Below, piece by piece: positions 20,013-29,934 of a stretch of 64,000 nt of DNA. Origin of the DNA: Symbiodinium natans (taxonomy: Eukaryota; Sar; Dinophyceae; Suessiales; Symbiodiniaceae). The stretch covers positions 102,501 to 166,500 of the forward strand of contig CAJNDS010002464.1 of the NCBI GenBank assembly GCA_905221605.1, read 5' to 3'. Each line of letters begins with the position of its first letter. Position 1 is the first letter of the stretch. Both the position numbers and the translations under genes were made by a program. The notes beneath the pieces were generated by a model that ran no database searches, was not told the DNA's origin, and saw nothing but the letters and a program-made list of their open reading frames with translations.

Positions 20013-20503
20013 TCGTTTAGGGTTTAGGGTTTAGGGTTTAGGGTTTAGGGTTTAGGGTTTAGGGTTTAGGGTTTAGGGTTTAGGGTTTAGGGTTTAGGGT
20101 TTAGGGTTTAGGGTTTAGGGTTTAGGGTGTAGGGTGTAGGGTGTTTAGGGTTTAGGTTTAGGGTAGGTGTAGGGTTTAGGGTTTTAGGGTTTAGGGTTAG
20201 GGTTTAGGTTTAGGGTTGAGGGTTGAGGGTGTAGGTTTAGGGTTAGGGTTCCGGGTTAGGGTTTAGGTTTGGGTTTGGGGTTAGGGTTTAGGGTTAGGTA
20301 GGGTTTAGGGTTAGGGTTTAGGGTTTAGGGTTTAGGGTTTAGGGTTTAGGGTTTAGGGTTAGGGTTTAGGGTTTAGGGTTTTGGGTTTAGGGGTTAGGGT
20401 TTAGGGTTAGGGTTTAGGGTTTAGGGTTTAGGGTTTAGGGTTTAGGGTTTAGGGTTTAGGGTTTAGGGTTTAGGGTTTAGGGTTTAGGGTTTAGGGTTTA
20501 GGG
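20013..20503 (+). repeat. Long TTTAGGG array, regular ends and scrambled centre
   Basis: About 490 bases, the longest mostly-heptamer array here. The middle (20125-20345) mixes 6-, 7- and 8-base units such as TTAGGG and TTTTAGGG, as slippage would give. Confidence 0.96.
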
Positions 20504-20768
20504 ACTCAAGTTGGGGGGGTTTATGATGTTCGGGGTACCTTCTTGGTTATTCCCACCGACGCCACGTTCGCGCGCACCGTGCAGACATGTCGGTATTTGC
20601 AGTACTTTCTGCAGTTTTTTTAGGAAATGCACATACAAAATCACTCAGCGCCAGCAGTGTTTAGGGCAGACAGCACTGACGCCATGAACCTGCATCTTCC
20701 TGTACACATGCACAATCCCTTCGAGCCAGCAGTATTCAGGGCAAAGCCAGTTTCTGAGAAGTCCAGCC

Positions 20769-20984
20769 ATGGAACCTTTCCTCCTTGCAGCTGTGCCTGA
20801 ACTGGCAGACCCGGAGATTCGTGCACGTCAACTCCGGGCCATGCAGGCCTACTCCAACGACACCGTGGACCTCGTAGCCTGCTGCGGTGTTGTGGACCTC
20901 TCTGAGGACGATCCACCTGCTGCCTTGTCAAATCCAGGCACTTCTGAAGTCAAAGTTCTCCTGGGTTTCCTTGTCGAGGGTTGA
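20769..20984 (+). CDS. Possible exon or short gene, unknown protein
   Basis: 71 codons from ATG (MEPFLLAAVPELADPEIRA...). Codons are GC-rich at third positions (GTG GAC CTC GTA GCC), unlike spacer DNA. One of the few convincing plus-strand frames. No family recognised. Confidence 0.4.
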   Translation: MEPFLLAAVPELADPEIRARQLRAMQAYSNDTVDLVACCGVVDLSEDDPPAALSNPGTSEVKVLLGFLVEG

Positions 20985-22195
20985 GTTTTCCCTCTCAGGC
21001 TTCGGCTTCTTCCGGTGCGACAGCTTCCTCCGACCTCGGGCCTCCAACCTCTTCGCTGCAGTGTGGTCCCGCCATGTCCCCAAACCTTGTCGTGCTCAGG
21101 GATGCGCGCGCGAACGTACCGTCGGCGCGATTTATTAGGGCCCTGATTATCAGGGAACCTTAAAATTTGGGGGTCTATCTTAGGGGTCCCCTTATTTTCG
21201 TACAGCCCCAAATTGCGCGCACTTGTCGCATTATGTCTCGGCACGGCTCCGCCTGCCCAAAGCGGTGTGGGGCCGTAGGCGCTGCCTCAAAGTAACAGCG
21301 GCTCTGGCAAGCAACACGGAGCAAGTCGGTCCCTTCTCCGTGGTGCACATGTCTGAAGGCTGCAAGACTGAAGGTTGGAGTGTGAGAGGGGGGCACTTTA
21401 CTGAGTGTCGCTCGCCAGGGTCTCTCAGCAGAACTTGCCAAACACCACACCATGAGAGCACAGAGAGAGAGCACAGAGAGAGAGCAGAGAGAGAGAGACC
21501 CCTAAACCCTAAACCCTAAACCCTAAACCCTAAAGAGAGGAAGAGAGAGCAGAGAGAGAGAGCAGAGAGAGAGAGAGAGAGCAGAGACTGATCAGAGCGC
21601 CAAGTGGCGTGAGCCGGGAGCCCCCAGAGCGCAGCTCCTTAGTTCATGCTATGAATATTCGTCATCCTACCACTCTGGCTCTTATTCCTGCTATTGTTAA
21701 CTTTAGGAATACTAATCATACTATTATAAATATATACATATATGTCTCTCTCTCTTTCCTATATATATATATATGTGCGACTTTAGGCATCAAGGCATTT
21801 CACACACGGCACGGGGTCTCAATGCGGAGGCAAGCTTCCCGAGCGAAGGCGGCGGAGCCTGTAGAGATGAGAATGGCGGCACCTGGGCAGGTGCGCTTTT
21901 TGCAGGGTTCAGGGTTTAGGGTTTAGGGTTCAGGATTTAGGGTTTAGGGTTTAGGGTTTTGGGCTTAATTTAAGGGTTAGGGGTTAGGGTTTGGGGTTTG
22001 GGTTTAGGGCTTAGGGCTTAGGGCTTTTTGCGTGCTTTTTTGCTCACAGCCCTTCACTTTGAGCTCACACCACAATGGCTTCAATGCAGGTCAGTGGAGT
22101 GGTGGAGATGCCGAAAGACGAAGCAACTGCAACTGGAGTAGCCTCCGATGGTCCCATAGAGGGTTTAGGGTTCAGGGTTTGGGGTTTAGGGTTTC
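20985..22195. other. Spacer with element fragment, GA tract and arrays
   Basis: A partial family 1 hairpin element lies at 21128-21195, four CCCTAAA units at 21498-21535, GA-rich repeats at 21467-21595, AT at 21720-21775, a degenerate TTTAGGG array at 21905-22025 and a short one at 22161-22197. At 22074-22160 a plus-strand ATG frame (MASMQVSGVVEMPKDEATA) is open, but so is the other strand. Confidence 0.5.
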
Positions 22196-22307
22196 GTTCA
22201 TCGAAGTCACAGATCGTGATGGTACGCTGCGTGTAGAATGGTGACATGTGGAACAAGTCCAGGAAGATCTCCTTAAGCTGCAGTTCTTGCTCCACACAGT
22301 TCAAGAC
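22196..22307 (-). CDS. Candidate exon, unknown protein
   Basis: After CTGTAG|G the minus strand encodes VLNCVEQELQLKEIFLDLF followed by HMSPFYTQRTITICDFDER, reading into a TTTAGGG array at its 3' side. Sequence looks genuinely coding; family unknown. Confidence 0.5.
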
Positions 22308-22945
22308 CTACAGGAACACTCAGCACCAGGTGCGCCCAGGCGTCAATGACGATGAGGACGATCACAATCCACTCCTGTAGTCAAAGCACCGGACATCGCA
22401 ACACCCAAGTCCACACAAGCCCAGCGCCAACTCTTCCAAAGCCAAAGCGCCAGCTTGTTCGAATGCTTCACCTCACAGGAATGCGGCATGCCCCAGCGGC
22501 AGAAGATCCCAACGAGTCGAAACTTGGGAGGTCACCATAACAAGGGACCCTTCTTGTCCCTAAACCCTAAACGCTAAACCCCAAAACACTAGGATCCCCT
22601 GCGAATATGAGGACTCCGCTACACACCAAATAGGCAACTCCGGAACTTCGTTCTTTGCCAAAATGAATAGGGGTGGTGGTGCCCTTTTTGGAGACCCCGA
22701 ATAGAATACAATGCCCTTGTGAGGACCCCCGACATAGACCCTAAAGCCTTATGCCCCAAGCTTGGAAACCCCCCCTCCCCAACCCTAAACCCTAAACCCT
22801 AAACCCTAAACTCCCTAAGTGGCGGAACACCCCCACCTCGCCCCAATTCGATTGAAGCCCCCCCCAAATGCCTCTCAGGCTGCATCTCTCCCTCTGATCC
22901 CGCCCCAAGCCTCGAGCTGTGTCTGCAGGAAGCCTGCGGCGGTTC
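22308..22945. other. Spacer with short arrays and element remnants
   Basis: CCCTAAA units at 22558-22580 and 22780-22812. 22600-22750 has family 1-like pieces (GGAGACCCCGAATAGAAT). Minus frame near 22920 (GFLQTQLEAWGGIRG) might be the last part of the RMD1-like gene; weak. Confidence 0.35.
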
Positions 22946-23075
22946 AGGGCTTAGGGCTTAGGGCTTAGGGCTTAGGGCTTAGGGCTTGGGGCTTAGGGCT
23001 TAGGGCTTAGGGTTTAGGGTTTAGGGTTTAGGGTTTAGGGTTTAGGGTTTAGGGTTTAGGGTTCAGGGTTTAGGG
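22946..23075 (+). repeat. GGGCTTA variant then TTTAGGG array
   Basis: About ten homogeneous GGGCTTA units followed by TTTAGGG units. Confidence 0.95.
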
Positions 23076-23114
23076 CAACAAAAGCAGCATCCCCAAACGC
23101 AGCGCACAGCTCAC

Positions 23115-24665
23115 TGACACAGCTAAGCGGCTGTAGAGGTCGTTGAGGACCGCTAGACGCTGGTCCAGAATCTCAACCTAGGGGGAGGGGCATACTCTCA
23201 CCAGAAAAGCGCCAGACGTTACCTCCCGGGATTATTAGACCTTGCAATCCCCATCATCAACCCGATAAATGGCCATTTTGTGGGGGGTAGAAGGAAAAAA
23301 CATGCTGGGGGGGTAGGCAAGCAGCGCGCTTCCCGAGCTCCAAGTACTTGCGGCAGGAATCGTACTGCCTTGGAGCAAGAAGTTTTCTTGCTGGACTTAG
23401 CAACGGGAATCTCACAATAGCGACCCCATTTTATACCCTCAAGTACTACATACCCAGAGAGCCCAATACTCCTTACTTAAGGAATATACCTTAAATTATA
23501 TAAAGGGATCCTTAATGGGATTTAAGGCATATTCCTTAATTAAGGGGTATTGGGCTCTTCGGGTAACTACGCATGCACGGGACGCAATTCAATCGGCAGT
23601 GTCAAGCTGCGCGTCGAACCGGTCATGCTCCCACAAGATCTCCTGAGCTTGGCGGGGGCAGCTGGACCTCGAAGTTTCGGGCTTAGGGTTTAGGGTCTAG
23701 GGTTTAGGGTTTGGGGTTTGGGGTTTGGGGTTTGGGGTTTGGGGTTTGGGGTTTGGGGTTTGGGGTTTAGGGCTAGGGTTTAGGGTTCAGGGTTCAGGGC
23801 CTGCAATCCAGACTAAAGAAATCCAAGTGTCGGGGGTGCCCAGCATGTCACTTTGAAGCGTCAGGGAGCACTTCGTCACAAAGATCGCACCCATCTGCCT
23901 TAGAAGAGCCATGGAAGTTGAAGGCAACAACCCTAAACCCTAAGCCCTAAAACCCCCCAGGCTCCAGACATCTTCAGAAACTTCTCGTCCAGGTCAAAGG
24001 TGCCGTACTGTGCCAAAGCTTCCGGTATCGGCTTCGCCTGCTCGCAACTTCCTTCTCCCCAAGGAAGACTCGATCAGGGTTTAGGGTTTAGGGTTTCGGG
24101 TTTAGGGTTTAGGATTTAGGGTTAGGAACCCTAAACCCTAAACCCTACACCCTACACCCTACAGCCTACACGGGTCCAGGGTTTAGGGTTAGGAACCCTA
24201 AACCTTAACCCTAAACCCCACACTCACCCCGAAACCCGACATCCTGAGCCAAAAGCCCGAGGAAAACATCTGCTTCCCCGATGTTCTTGTTGAATCCGCA
24301 TCTTCGCCTTCTCAATGGCCGAGTCCACTGTCTTTTCGAAGACCGCCAGCTTCACACTCTGGGCAAAAGCATAGCCTCGGGAGCAGGGGGGGGGAATGGG
24401 GATGAGGAAGGGAGGCTTAGCATAGCCTCGAGTTGTTTGCTGCAGGGTTTGGGATTTGGGGAGGGGCATAGGGTTTATGGCTTACCCCTAGGCCCAAAAC
24501 CCGAAGGCCTCTCTAAACTGCTTTAGGTCGTGTGGTCCTCTTAGGGGCCCTGGTAAACATCAGGGGCCTTTAAGAGAGCGCGTGCCCAAAGCAAAAAGCC
24601 GAGGTCACCGCTGTAGGCCAAGACCTCATCAGCCCAGCGGGTTGCGAGCATGATGTGATCGCCGC
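23115..24665 (-). CDS. RMD1/DUF155-family protein (RMND1-like), exons joined in frame
   Basis: Exons (5' to 3'): 24609-24665 GDHIMLATRWADEVLAYS; about 24275-24375 YAFAQSVKLAVFEKTVDS; 23964-24037 KPIPEALAQYGTFDLDEKF; 23832-23898 QMGAIFVTKCSLTLQSDMLG; 23595-23642 EILWEHDRFDAQLDTA; 23326-23364 YDSCRKYLELGKR; 23115-23177 VEILDQRLAVLNDLYSRL. This is the order of conserved blocks in the family (AQSVKLxxFE, LAxxG, DxLxxP-xxxWE, YLEixxR, LNxRL). Relatives are mitochondrial inner-membrane or organelle proteins needed for mitochondrial translation or meiosis. Donors are GT, GA and GC; acceptors mostly AG|G. The intron after exon 3 is only 65 bp, about half telomere repeat. N-terminus and the C-terminal membrane anchor are not found. 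Family call is strong; two junctions are approximate. Confidence 0.78.
23445..23572. mobile_element. Hairpin element family 3 inside an RMD1-like intron
   Basis: Left arm TACATACCCAGAGAGCCCAA and right arm TTGGGCTCTTCGGGTAACTA are inverted copies; a further inner arm (CTTAAGGAATAT / ATATTCCTTAA) extends the hairpin. It fills most of intron 23365-23594. Relatives at 47755-47875 and 63430-63535. Confidence 0.7.
23678..23798 (+). repeat. GGGTTTG variant telomere array in an intron
   Basis: About eight homogeneous GGGTTTG units; lies in intron 23643-23831 of the RMD1-like gene. Confidence 0.93.
24076..24245. repeat. Head-to-head TTTAGGG and CCCTAAA arrays in an intron
   Basis: TTTAGGG units (24076-24125) switch to CCCTAAA (24126-24170), back (24176-24192) and again (24193-24245). 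GGTTTAGGGTTAGGAACCC occurs at both switches. Lies in an RMD1-like intron. Confidence 0.88.
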
Positions 24666-24689
24666 CTTCAGCAGGTACACAAGTGCAGG

Positions 24690-24945
24690 ATGTTTAGGGT
24701 TTAGGGTTTAGGGTTTAGGGTTTAGGGTAAAGGGTTTAGGGTTTAGGGTTTAGGGTTTAGGGTTCAGGGTTCAGGGTTCAGGGTTCAGGGTTCAGGGTTT
24801 AGGGTTTAGGGTTTAGGGTTTAGGGTTTAGGGTTTAGGGTTTAGGGTTTAGGGTTTAGGGTTTAGGGTTTAGGGTTTAGGGTTTAGGGTTTAGGGTTTAG
24901 GGTTTAGGGTTTAGGGTTTAGGGTTTAGGGTTTAGGGTTGGGTTA
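24690..24945 (+). repeat. TTTAGGG array
   Basis: About 36 units, with a GGGTTCA block at 24760-24800. Confidence 0.96.
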
Positions 24946-25299
24946 TTATTGCTAGGGCTTTCTTGTTTGGGGGGAGGCGGGGAGGGGGGGGGGGGGAACC
25001 CCCGCGGGGAGGGGAGGGGGAACCACTAGAATTGCTCTCTAAGAGCTTCGGAAACCGTAAACCCTAAACCCAAAACCAACCCTAAACCCTACAAGCTCGC
25101 CAAGGCTCTGAGCTTTGGATTCTTTGGAACTGACGCATCCAGGGGTCCCTCGCCTTCCGTGGTCCTTCCGGACAGCCATGGTCGTGGCTTAAGTCGTGGG
25201 CCTACTTCGTGGTTTAGGGTTTAGGGTTTAGGGTTCAGGGTTTAGGGTTTAGGGTTTAGGGTTGAGGGCTTTGGGGCTTAGGGTTTAGGGTTTAGGGCT
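24946..25299. other. Spacer with G runs and two arrays
   Basis: G-rich 24968-25020; CCCTAAA at 25056-25095; TTTAGGG at 25212-25302. A minus-strand ATG frame at 25100-25175 (MAVRKDHGRRGTPG) could be a 5' exon; weak. Confidence 0.35.
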
Positions 25300-26090
25300 T
25301 AGGGGGAGCTAGTTCTTTGCTGGAAGGACCGAATAAACAGTCGGGTGGCTCGAAAACCCAGGGAAGTGTGAGAATCTTCAAGAGAGCGTTGATGTTCCCC
25401 CTCATATTAACAGCCCTTACTACGGTTTAGGGTTTAGGGTTCGGGGTTCAGGGTTCAGGGTTTAGAGTTTAGGGTAGGGATTGTTGTACCCCCGACTAGA
25501 ATCCCTTTTTCAGGACTCTTGCAAGTAGGATAAAGGGAGAACATGCCAACACAGAGGTGTTGCAGGCACGACTTCGCAACACTCTGAACCGAAGCGGCCT
25601 CTCCCACTGCGCGTCCTGCGTAGGGCCACCGAAAGTTGGTCATGTCAAGATGGTCTGTCATGTGGACTCCGAAAATTGGCGGTTAGACTTTGTGATGGTA
25701 CAACTTGTGATGTCACCTTAAGACTGAACTTCCCAGGAGACCTTCCGACCTGCACGGCGGTGCTGTCTTGCATGGTGTAGGTCATGCTGTCCGCTTCCAC
25801 GTCCTGCGGCGCTGCGGTGATGTGTGCAGGCCAACTGCTCTTGGTGCACACGGGACGGAGGCAAGACATCTTCTCTCCAAGAAGAGGGCTCCAGCTCAGC
25901 ATCTTGCGTGTTCCCTTCGTGTGGCTATTGCTGATTGGACCCCGATTTCCCCGACTTGCCCGAAAGTCTCTCTTCAATAAAAGGGGCAAAAGAGTCGTAG
26001 AACATACACAAACATGCACAACTGCCATGGGACGACACAGAGCACACACCTCTGGCGAATGGCGACTTACAAGGCAATGGGTCACGGCCG
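25300..26090 (-). CDS. Exons of an unknown gene interrupted by a hairpin element
   Basis: Minus-strand coding segments: near 25750-25880 (ADSMTYTMQDSTAVQVGR), 25550-25660 (RAVGEAASVQSVAKSCLQH) and 25300-25388 (NALLKILTLPWVFEPPDC). The last two flank the family 2 hairpin that carries a telomere array, so that element is presumably intronic. No family recognised; boundaries approximate. Confidence 0.4.
25387..25545 (-). mobile_element. Hairpin element family 2 with a telomere array inserted
   Basis: One arm 25387-25422 (GATGTTCCCCCTCATATTAA) and the other 25476-25545 (ending GGGAGAACATGCC) are the two halves of the element seen whole at 51673-51778 and 62392-62495. Between them, 25424-25475, is a TTTAGGG array of about seven degenerate units. 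Confidence 0.7.
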
Positions 26091-26325
26091 TACGGATGGC
26101 CTGAACCTGATGAACAGGGATAACTGTGCTCTTTCAGCAAAAGCAAAACCGGGAGCAAAAAAAACAAAACAAGAGCCAAAAAGCAGCAATCTTCCCAAAA
26201 CAGGACCAGCACAGGGAGCTCTCACCAGCAACTGCACCTGTCCTCTGGAGGCAGGGATTCACCTGGCCGATCTTGTGCAAACCCAGGTTCTGCTCTCTCA
26301 GCGCAACTAAGTCTGCATAGGGGCT
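26091..26325. other. Spacer; nothing recognised
   Basis: A-rich at 26140-26190. Open frames on both strands lack motifs. Confidence 0.3.
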
Positions 26326-26467
26326 TTGGGGTTTAGGGTCTACGGTTCAGGGCTTGGGGTTTAGGGTTTAGGGTTTAGGGTTTAGGGTTTAGGGTTTAGG
26401 GTTTAGGGTTTAGGGTTTAGGGTTTAGGGTTTAGGGTTTAGGGTTTAGGGTTTAGGGTTCAGGGTTT
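26326..26467 (+). repeat. TTTAGGG array
   Basis: About 19 units. Confidence 0.95.
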
Positions 26468-26589
26468 CAGCACCACATGCGCAACGCTCCGGAATTGGAG
26501 TGCTGAGGCGCCGGCTCACGGACCGGCGCACGACGCGGCGCAGCCGCCGCACCTCGTTGCGGTCCAGGCCCCAGCCTGGGTTCGTAGCT

Positions 26590-26745
26590 GTTTAGGGTTG
26601 AGGGTTGAGAGTTGAGGGTTTAGGGTTTAGGGTTTAGGGTTTAGGGTTTAGGGTTTAGGGGACCCCTAATAGAGACCGCAAGTAGTAGGATTCCCTTATA
26701 ACAAGAACCCAGTAAGATACCCCTAACTTCGGAGACCCCCACGAA
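26590..26745. repeat. TTTAGGG array abutting a family 1 element
   Basis: Array 26590-26659, then a reversed family 1 copy (GACCCCTAATAGAGACC ... GTAGGATTCCCTTATAAC ... CTTCGGAGACCCC). Confidence 0.7.
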
Positions 26746-27121
26746 ACACGGGGGAAGCAACTTAACATTACTTACCCGTATGGCTTTTGTTTTTTGTCTT
26801 TTTACATTGCTTTTCTTGACATGGCAAAGGACCAATATTAAGTTGCTATGAACATGATGAAGATGATGCATCTTGCTGATAGTAACTATGCACATCTTTT
26901 CCGATTAAGATGATTCCTATGAGTAGAAACAGTTTCTTTGTTAAGAAGCCGCGCCGGTGCCGTCTAGCCGCATGTTTTCGCCAAACAGGCGCCAGAAAGG
27001 CCACGTCTCACAAAACTCTCTCACCATGCAGCAAATCCACATGGTACGTGGCGCCCCTGCCATTGTATGTACATAGCCTTCGAACCCGACTGCCTTCAGG
27101 GCCTTATAAGTAAAGGAAGCC
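26746..27121. other. 3' flank of the EamA-type transporter
   Basis: No exon recognised. AT-rich 26750-26900; GATGATGAAGATGATG near 26850. Confidence 0.4.
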
Positions 27122-28895
27122 TCAGGCAGAGGTGACAGCGATAGGCAGGCAGGCTCCAAGGCGTTGTGCTACAGGCTTGAGGCCGGCTGAGTTGGCCGCG
27201 TTGGCTGAGCCGGCAGTGCTGCGCCGCCGCAAGCTCCTGGAGCTCGAAGTGAAGGAGATCTCCGAAGCCACAAAAGATCCGAGGCTCAGCGTCTCATCGT
27301 CCTCGGCTGCACCTGGCTCAAGTACAACCTCTGCGCCGCCTGCAGTGTCTGCAGTGCAAGCCTCCTCAGGCTCCGGCACATGACAGCGGATCGCCATCAT
27401 CACAACGCTCAGGAGCATGCAGCCGGCACCCAGCAGCTTCAGCGGCTTCGGGGCATTTCCGAAGAGGATGGTCTGGGCCACGTATCCGGTGATCATGCTC
27501 GAAGATGTGAAGACGGTGGCGCTGACCGCTGCGGGACACCTTGTTGCGCCGGCGGCCGGGAGTAGGATGGAGAAGAAGGTCCACACGGTGAGGATGCACA
27601 GAAGGCCCACGGCTTGCCATGGCTTCTCAAGCACAGGCTCAAAAGAGTTCGTCGCGCCGCCCACCCGGAAGATGGGCGGCAGCAGCGCCGCGGGCACTGC
27701 AAAAAGCAGCGTGACAAAGGCGAGCAGGGACACGGAGATGTGGGCCGACTTGCGAGCACAAACAAAGGAGCATGCTTGGAAACAGCCAGACATCATTGCC
27801 AGACAGTAGCCAAGAGGAGACTGCTGCTCACCCACATCGCCAAAAAGGAACTGCGGCTGGGAGATGCACAAAGCGCCCGCTACTGAGAGAAGCAAGGCGA
27901 GCAAGTGGAGCACGCTGACCCGCTCCCCAAGGAAGACCAGGCCCAAGAGTGCCGCGGCGATGATGTCGATGCTCCTATACTCCCCTTAGAACCTGAATAA
28001 AATAATACTATTCTTAATATCCTCTTGAGTTTTATATGAACCAAAAATTATATGAAAAAAATCCCAAGGTGGATATAGGCTCGTGAGCGCCGCCACGTCG
28101 CCCGGGGCAGCCCCTACCAGCACGGAGAGCATGGCGAGCATCCAATGCAGATTCTCGAAAATGGCCCGCGCCAGCACCCACCTCGCAGACGTGCAAGGAA
28201 GCCCTAAGAAGAGGGGTCCTATGCCCTGACTACTCGAATTCCTATAAATAAACCCCCATTTAAAAAGGGGGTCATGTCATATACCCTGACGACTCTGATT
28301 CCGACTAAAAGGCGTATGAAACCCTAAACCCTTGTAGGGGTTCATAATTCCTCCCCAAGGCACTTGATGTCCCCGACTTTAGGGCAGGTCGTGCCCTGCC
28401 ACCACAGGAGGAGCCCGTTCACCGAGCTCGCCACGACGCAGCATGCGGTCAGCAGGTACCAATATGGCCAGTGCATCTCCTCGATTATCTTGCTGGTGAC
28501 CATCTCGCCTGAGTATGGCCCTGACAGCCCTCTGAAGCAGATTCCTGCATATGATCCTGTTTAAAGCCCAATAAGGGAACAGATTCCTGAATATGATCCT
28601 CCTAAACCCCAATGAGGGAACATACTCCTGAATATGATCCTCCTAAAACCCAAAAATAAGGGAACATAAATTCTGAATATGATCCTCCTAAAACCCAAAT
28701 ACGGGAAAATAGCCTAAATGACCCAAATAAGGGAACATAACTTCTGAATGTGATCCTCCTATAACCCCAAATAAGGGAAAATACCCAAAATGTCCCCCAA
28801 GGGCGTGCCCAGTCGCAGGTCACGGAGATGCCTGAAGCGAGCATCAAGAAGATCCCGACCACTTCGGTGGAGCCTTTCTTCTCCAAGAGCCAAAA
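27122..28895 (-). CDS. Drug/metabolite (EamA/SLC35-type) transporter, four exons
   Basis: Exons: about 28895-28805 (EVVGIFLMLASGISVTCDWA), 28508-28391 (MHWPYWYLLTACCVVASSV), 28181-28083 (WVLARAIFENLHWMLAMLSV), 27974-27122. The joins WAR|EMV, QGT|WVLAR and LTS|IDIIAA are in frame with GC, GA and GA donors and AG|G acceptors. The last exon has LLGLVFLGERVSVLHLLALL, the LGExxxxxxxxG helix that ends each EamA repeat, then five more hydrophobic helices and an acidic, Ser-rich cytosolic tail of about 75 residues. Expected role: movement of a nucleotide sugar or metabolite across a membrane; substrate unknown. The 5' end is cut by a TTTAGGG array starting at 28904, so the first exon(s) lie upstream or are lost. 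GC content of the exons is high compared with its AT-rich introns. Confidence 0.8.
27975..28082 (-). other. 108-bp GA-AG intron with GAGC at both ends
   Basis: Starts GAGCCTATATCC and is followed by exon GAGC; the 4-bp direct repeat at the splice sites is what insertion of an introner with target duplication would leave. AT-rich inside. Confidence 0.6.
28182..28390 (-). mobile_element. Intron made of hairpin element family 4, no array
   Basis: Contains TATACCCTGACGACTCTGAT ... CCCTTGTAGGGGTTCATAAT ... CCCCAAGGCAC. An uninterrupted counterpart of 40318-40502. Confidence 0.6.
28509..28804 (-). repeat. Intron with five tandem copies of a 55-60 bp unit
   Basis: Plus strand unit: TGAATATGATCCTCCTAAAA CCCAAAxAAGGGAACATA, repeated at about 28545, 28593, 28630, 28676 and 28745. 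The 296-bp intron grew by tandem duplication. Confidence 0.7.
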
Positions 28896-28903
28896 AGAAA
28901 AAG

Positions 28904-29934
28904 GGTTTAGGGTTTAGGGTTTAGGGTTTAGGGTTTCGGGCTCAGGGTAAACTTTAATATTCCCACCAAATAAGGAAACCCAAAAATAAGTTTAAAGTTC
29001 AACTAAAGGCGAAGGAAGGAGCAGAGCATTGGGGTCGAAGGTCGGGTCTCAAAAGATCTCAGAGCCACTTTTTCCGAGTGCTCTCAACTGAGAGGCGCCT
29101 CTCCTATCCCTCGAGCCGGCTTGCAACTGCAGGGCGTTTTGTATTCTTCCAGCCCTCTTTTTTCCCTAAACCCTAAACCCTAAACCCTAAACCCTAAATC
29201 CTGGGCAAGCTCCGCGTGCGACAAACAACATCGCTCATGAGGTTCCATCGCCAAGGCAGGCGCAGACGACGCAGCCGAAGCCGAAGAAGAAGCAGAGGCG
29301 CCCGTCCTCGTCGAATGTGGGGGCGAAGGCACCAAAATTATCGGTGTCTCTGTAAACCCTAAACCCTAAACACGGCAAAATCGTTAACCTCCAGCTCGAT
29401 CACGCAGACGTCAGCTGAAAGCCGGCGTGCCCGCCCTGCTGGCAAAACGCCTTCCACGGAGCAAAGCTTTACGGAAACCGCTCTGAGCGCTGCCCAGATT
29501 GGGGCAAACAGACATGCCCTGAGCCCTAAACCCTAAACCCTAAACCCTAAACCCTAACCCCTGCACCCTAAACAGTCACAGCAACTGGGCGCACGGCCTT
29601 GCTCACCTGCAGCTGCCCAGGCAGCGCAGACTTGCTCCAGGTCCAAATCCTACAGCTCCCAGGGTTTAGGGTTTAGGGTTTAGGGTTTAGGGTTTAGGGT
29701 TTAGGGTTCAGGGTTCAGGGTTCAGGGTTTAGGGGGCATCAAGCAGCTCCAAAGGCCCAGGCATCTGCAAGGCAAAGGGCATCGCAGCGCTGCCTGCCCT
29801 CTGCCTCAGCCTGCGGCAAGGGGGTTTAGGGTTTAGGGTTTAGGGTTTAGGGTTTAGGGTTTAGGGTTTCGGGTTTCGGGTTTAGGGTTTAGGGTTTCGG
29901 GTTTCGGGTTTAAGGTTTAGGGTTTAGGGTGGGG
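28904..29934. repeat. Cluster of short telomere arrays with tiny spacers
   Basis: TTTAGGG at 28904-28949, 29661-29734, 29822-29931; CCCTAAA at 29165-29200, 29353-29373, 29522-29572. AACTTTAA at 28950 and TTTAAAGTT at 29000 bound a small inverted element. Possible minus exons: 29605-29650 (DLDLEQVCAAWAAA, between GTAG|G and a GTGAGC donor) and 29742-29815 (RQRCDALCLADAWAFGAA). Confidence 0.6.

Noticed and set aside
20013-20503. A true chromosome end
   Set aside because: Unique DNA and coding exons lie on both sides, and arrays in the window occur in both orientations.
28870-28903. Spliced-leader remnant (TTTTTGGCTC) at the start of the EamA-type gene
   Set aside because: Only nine matching bases, expected by chance about once in a window of this size.
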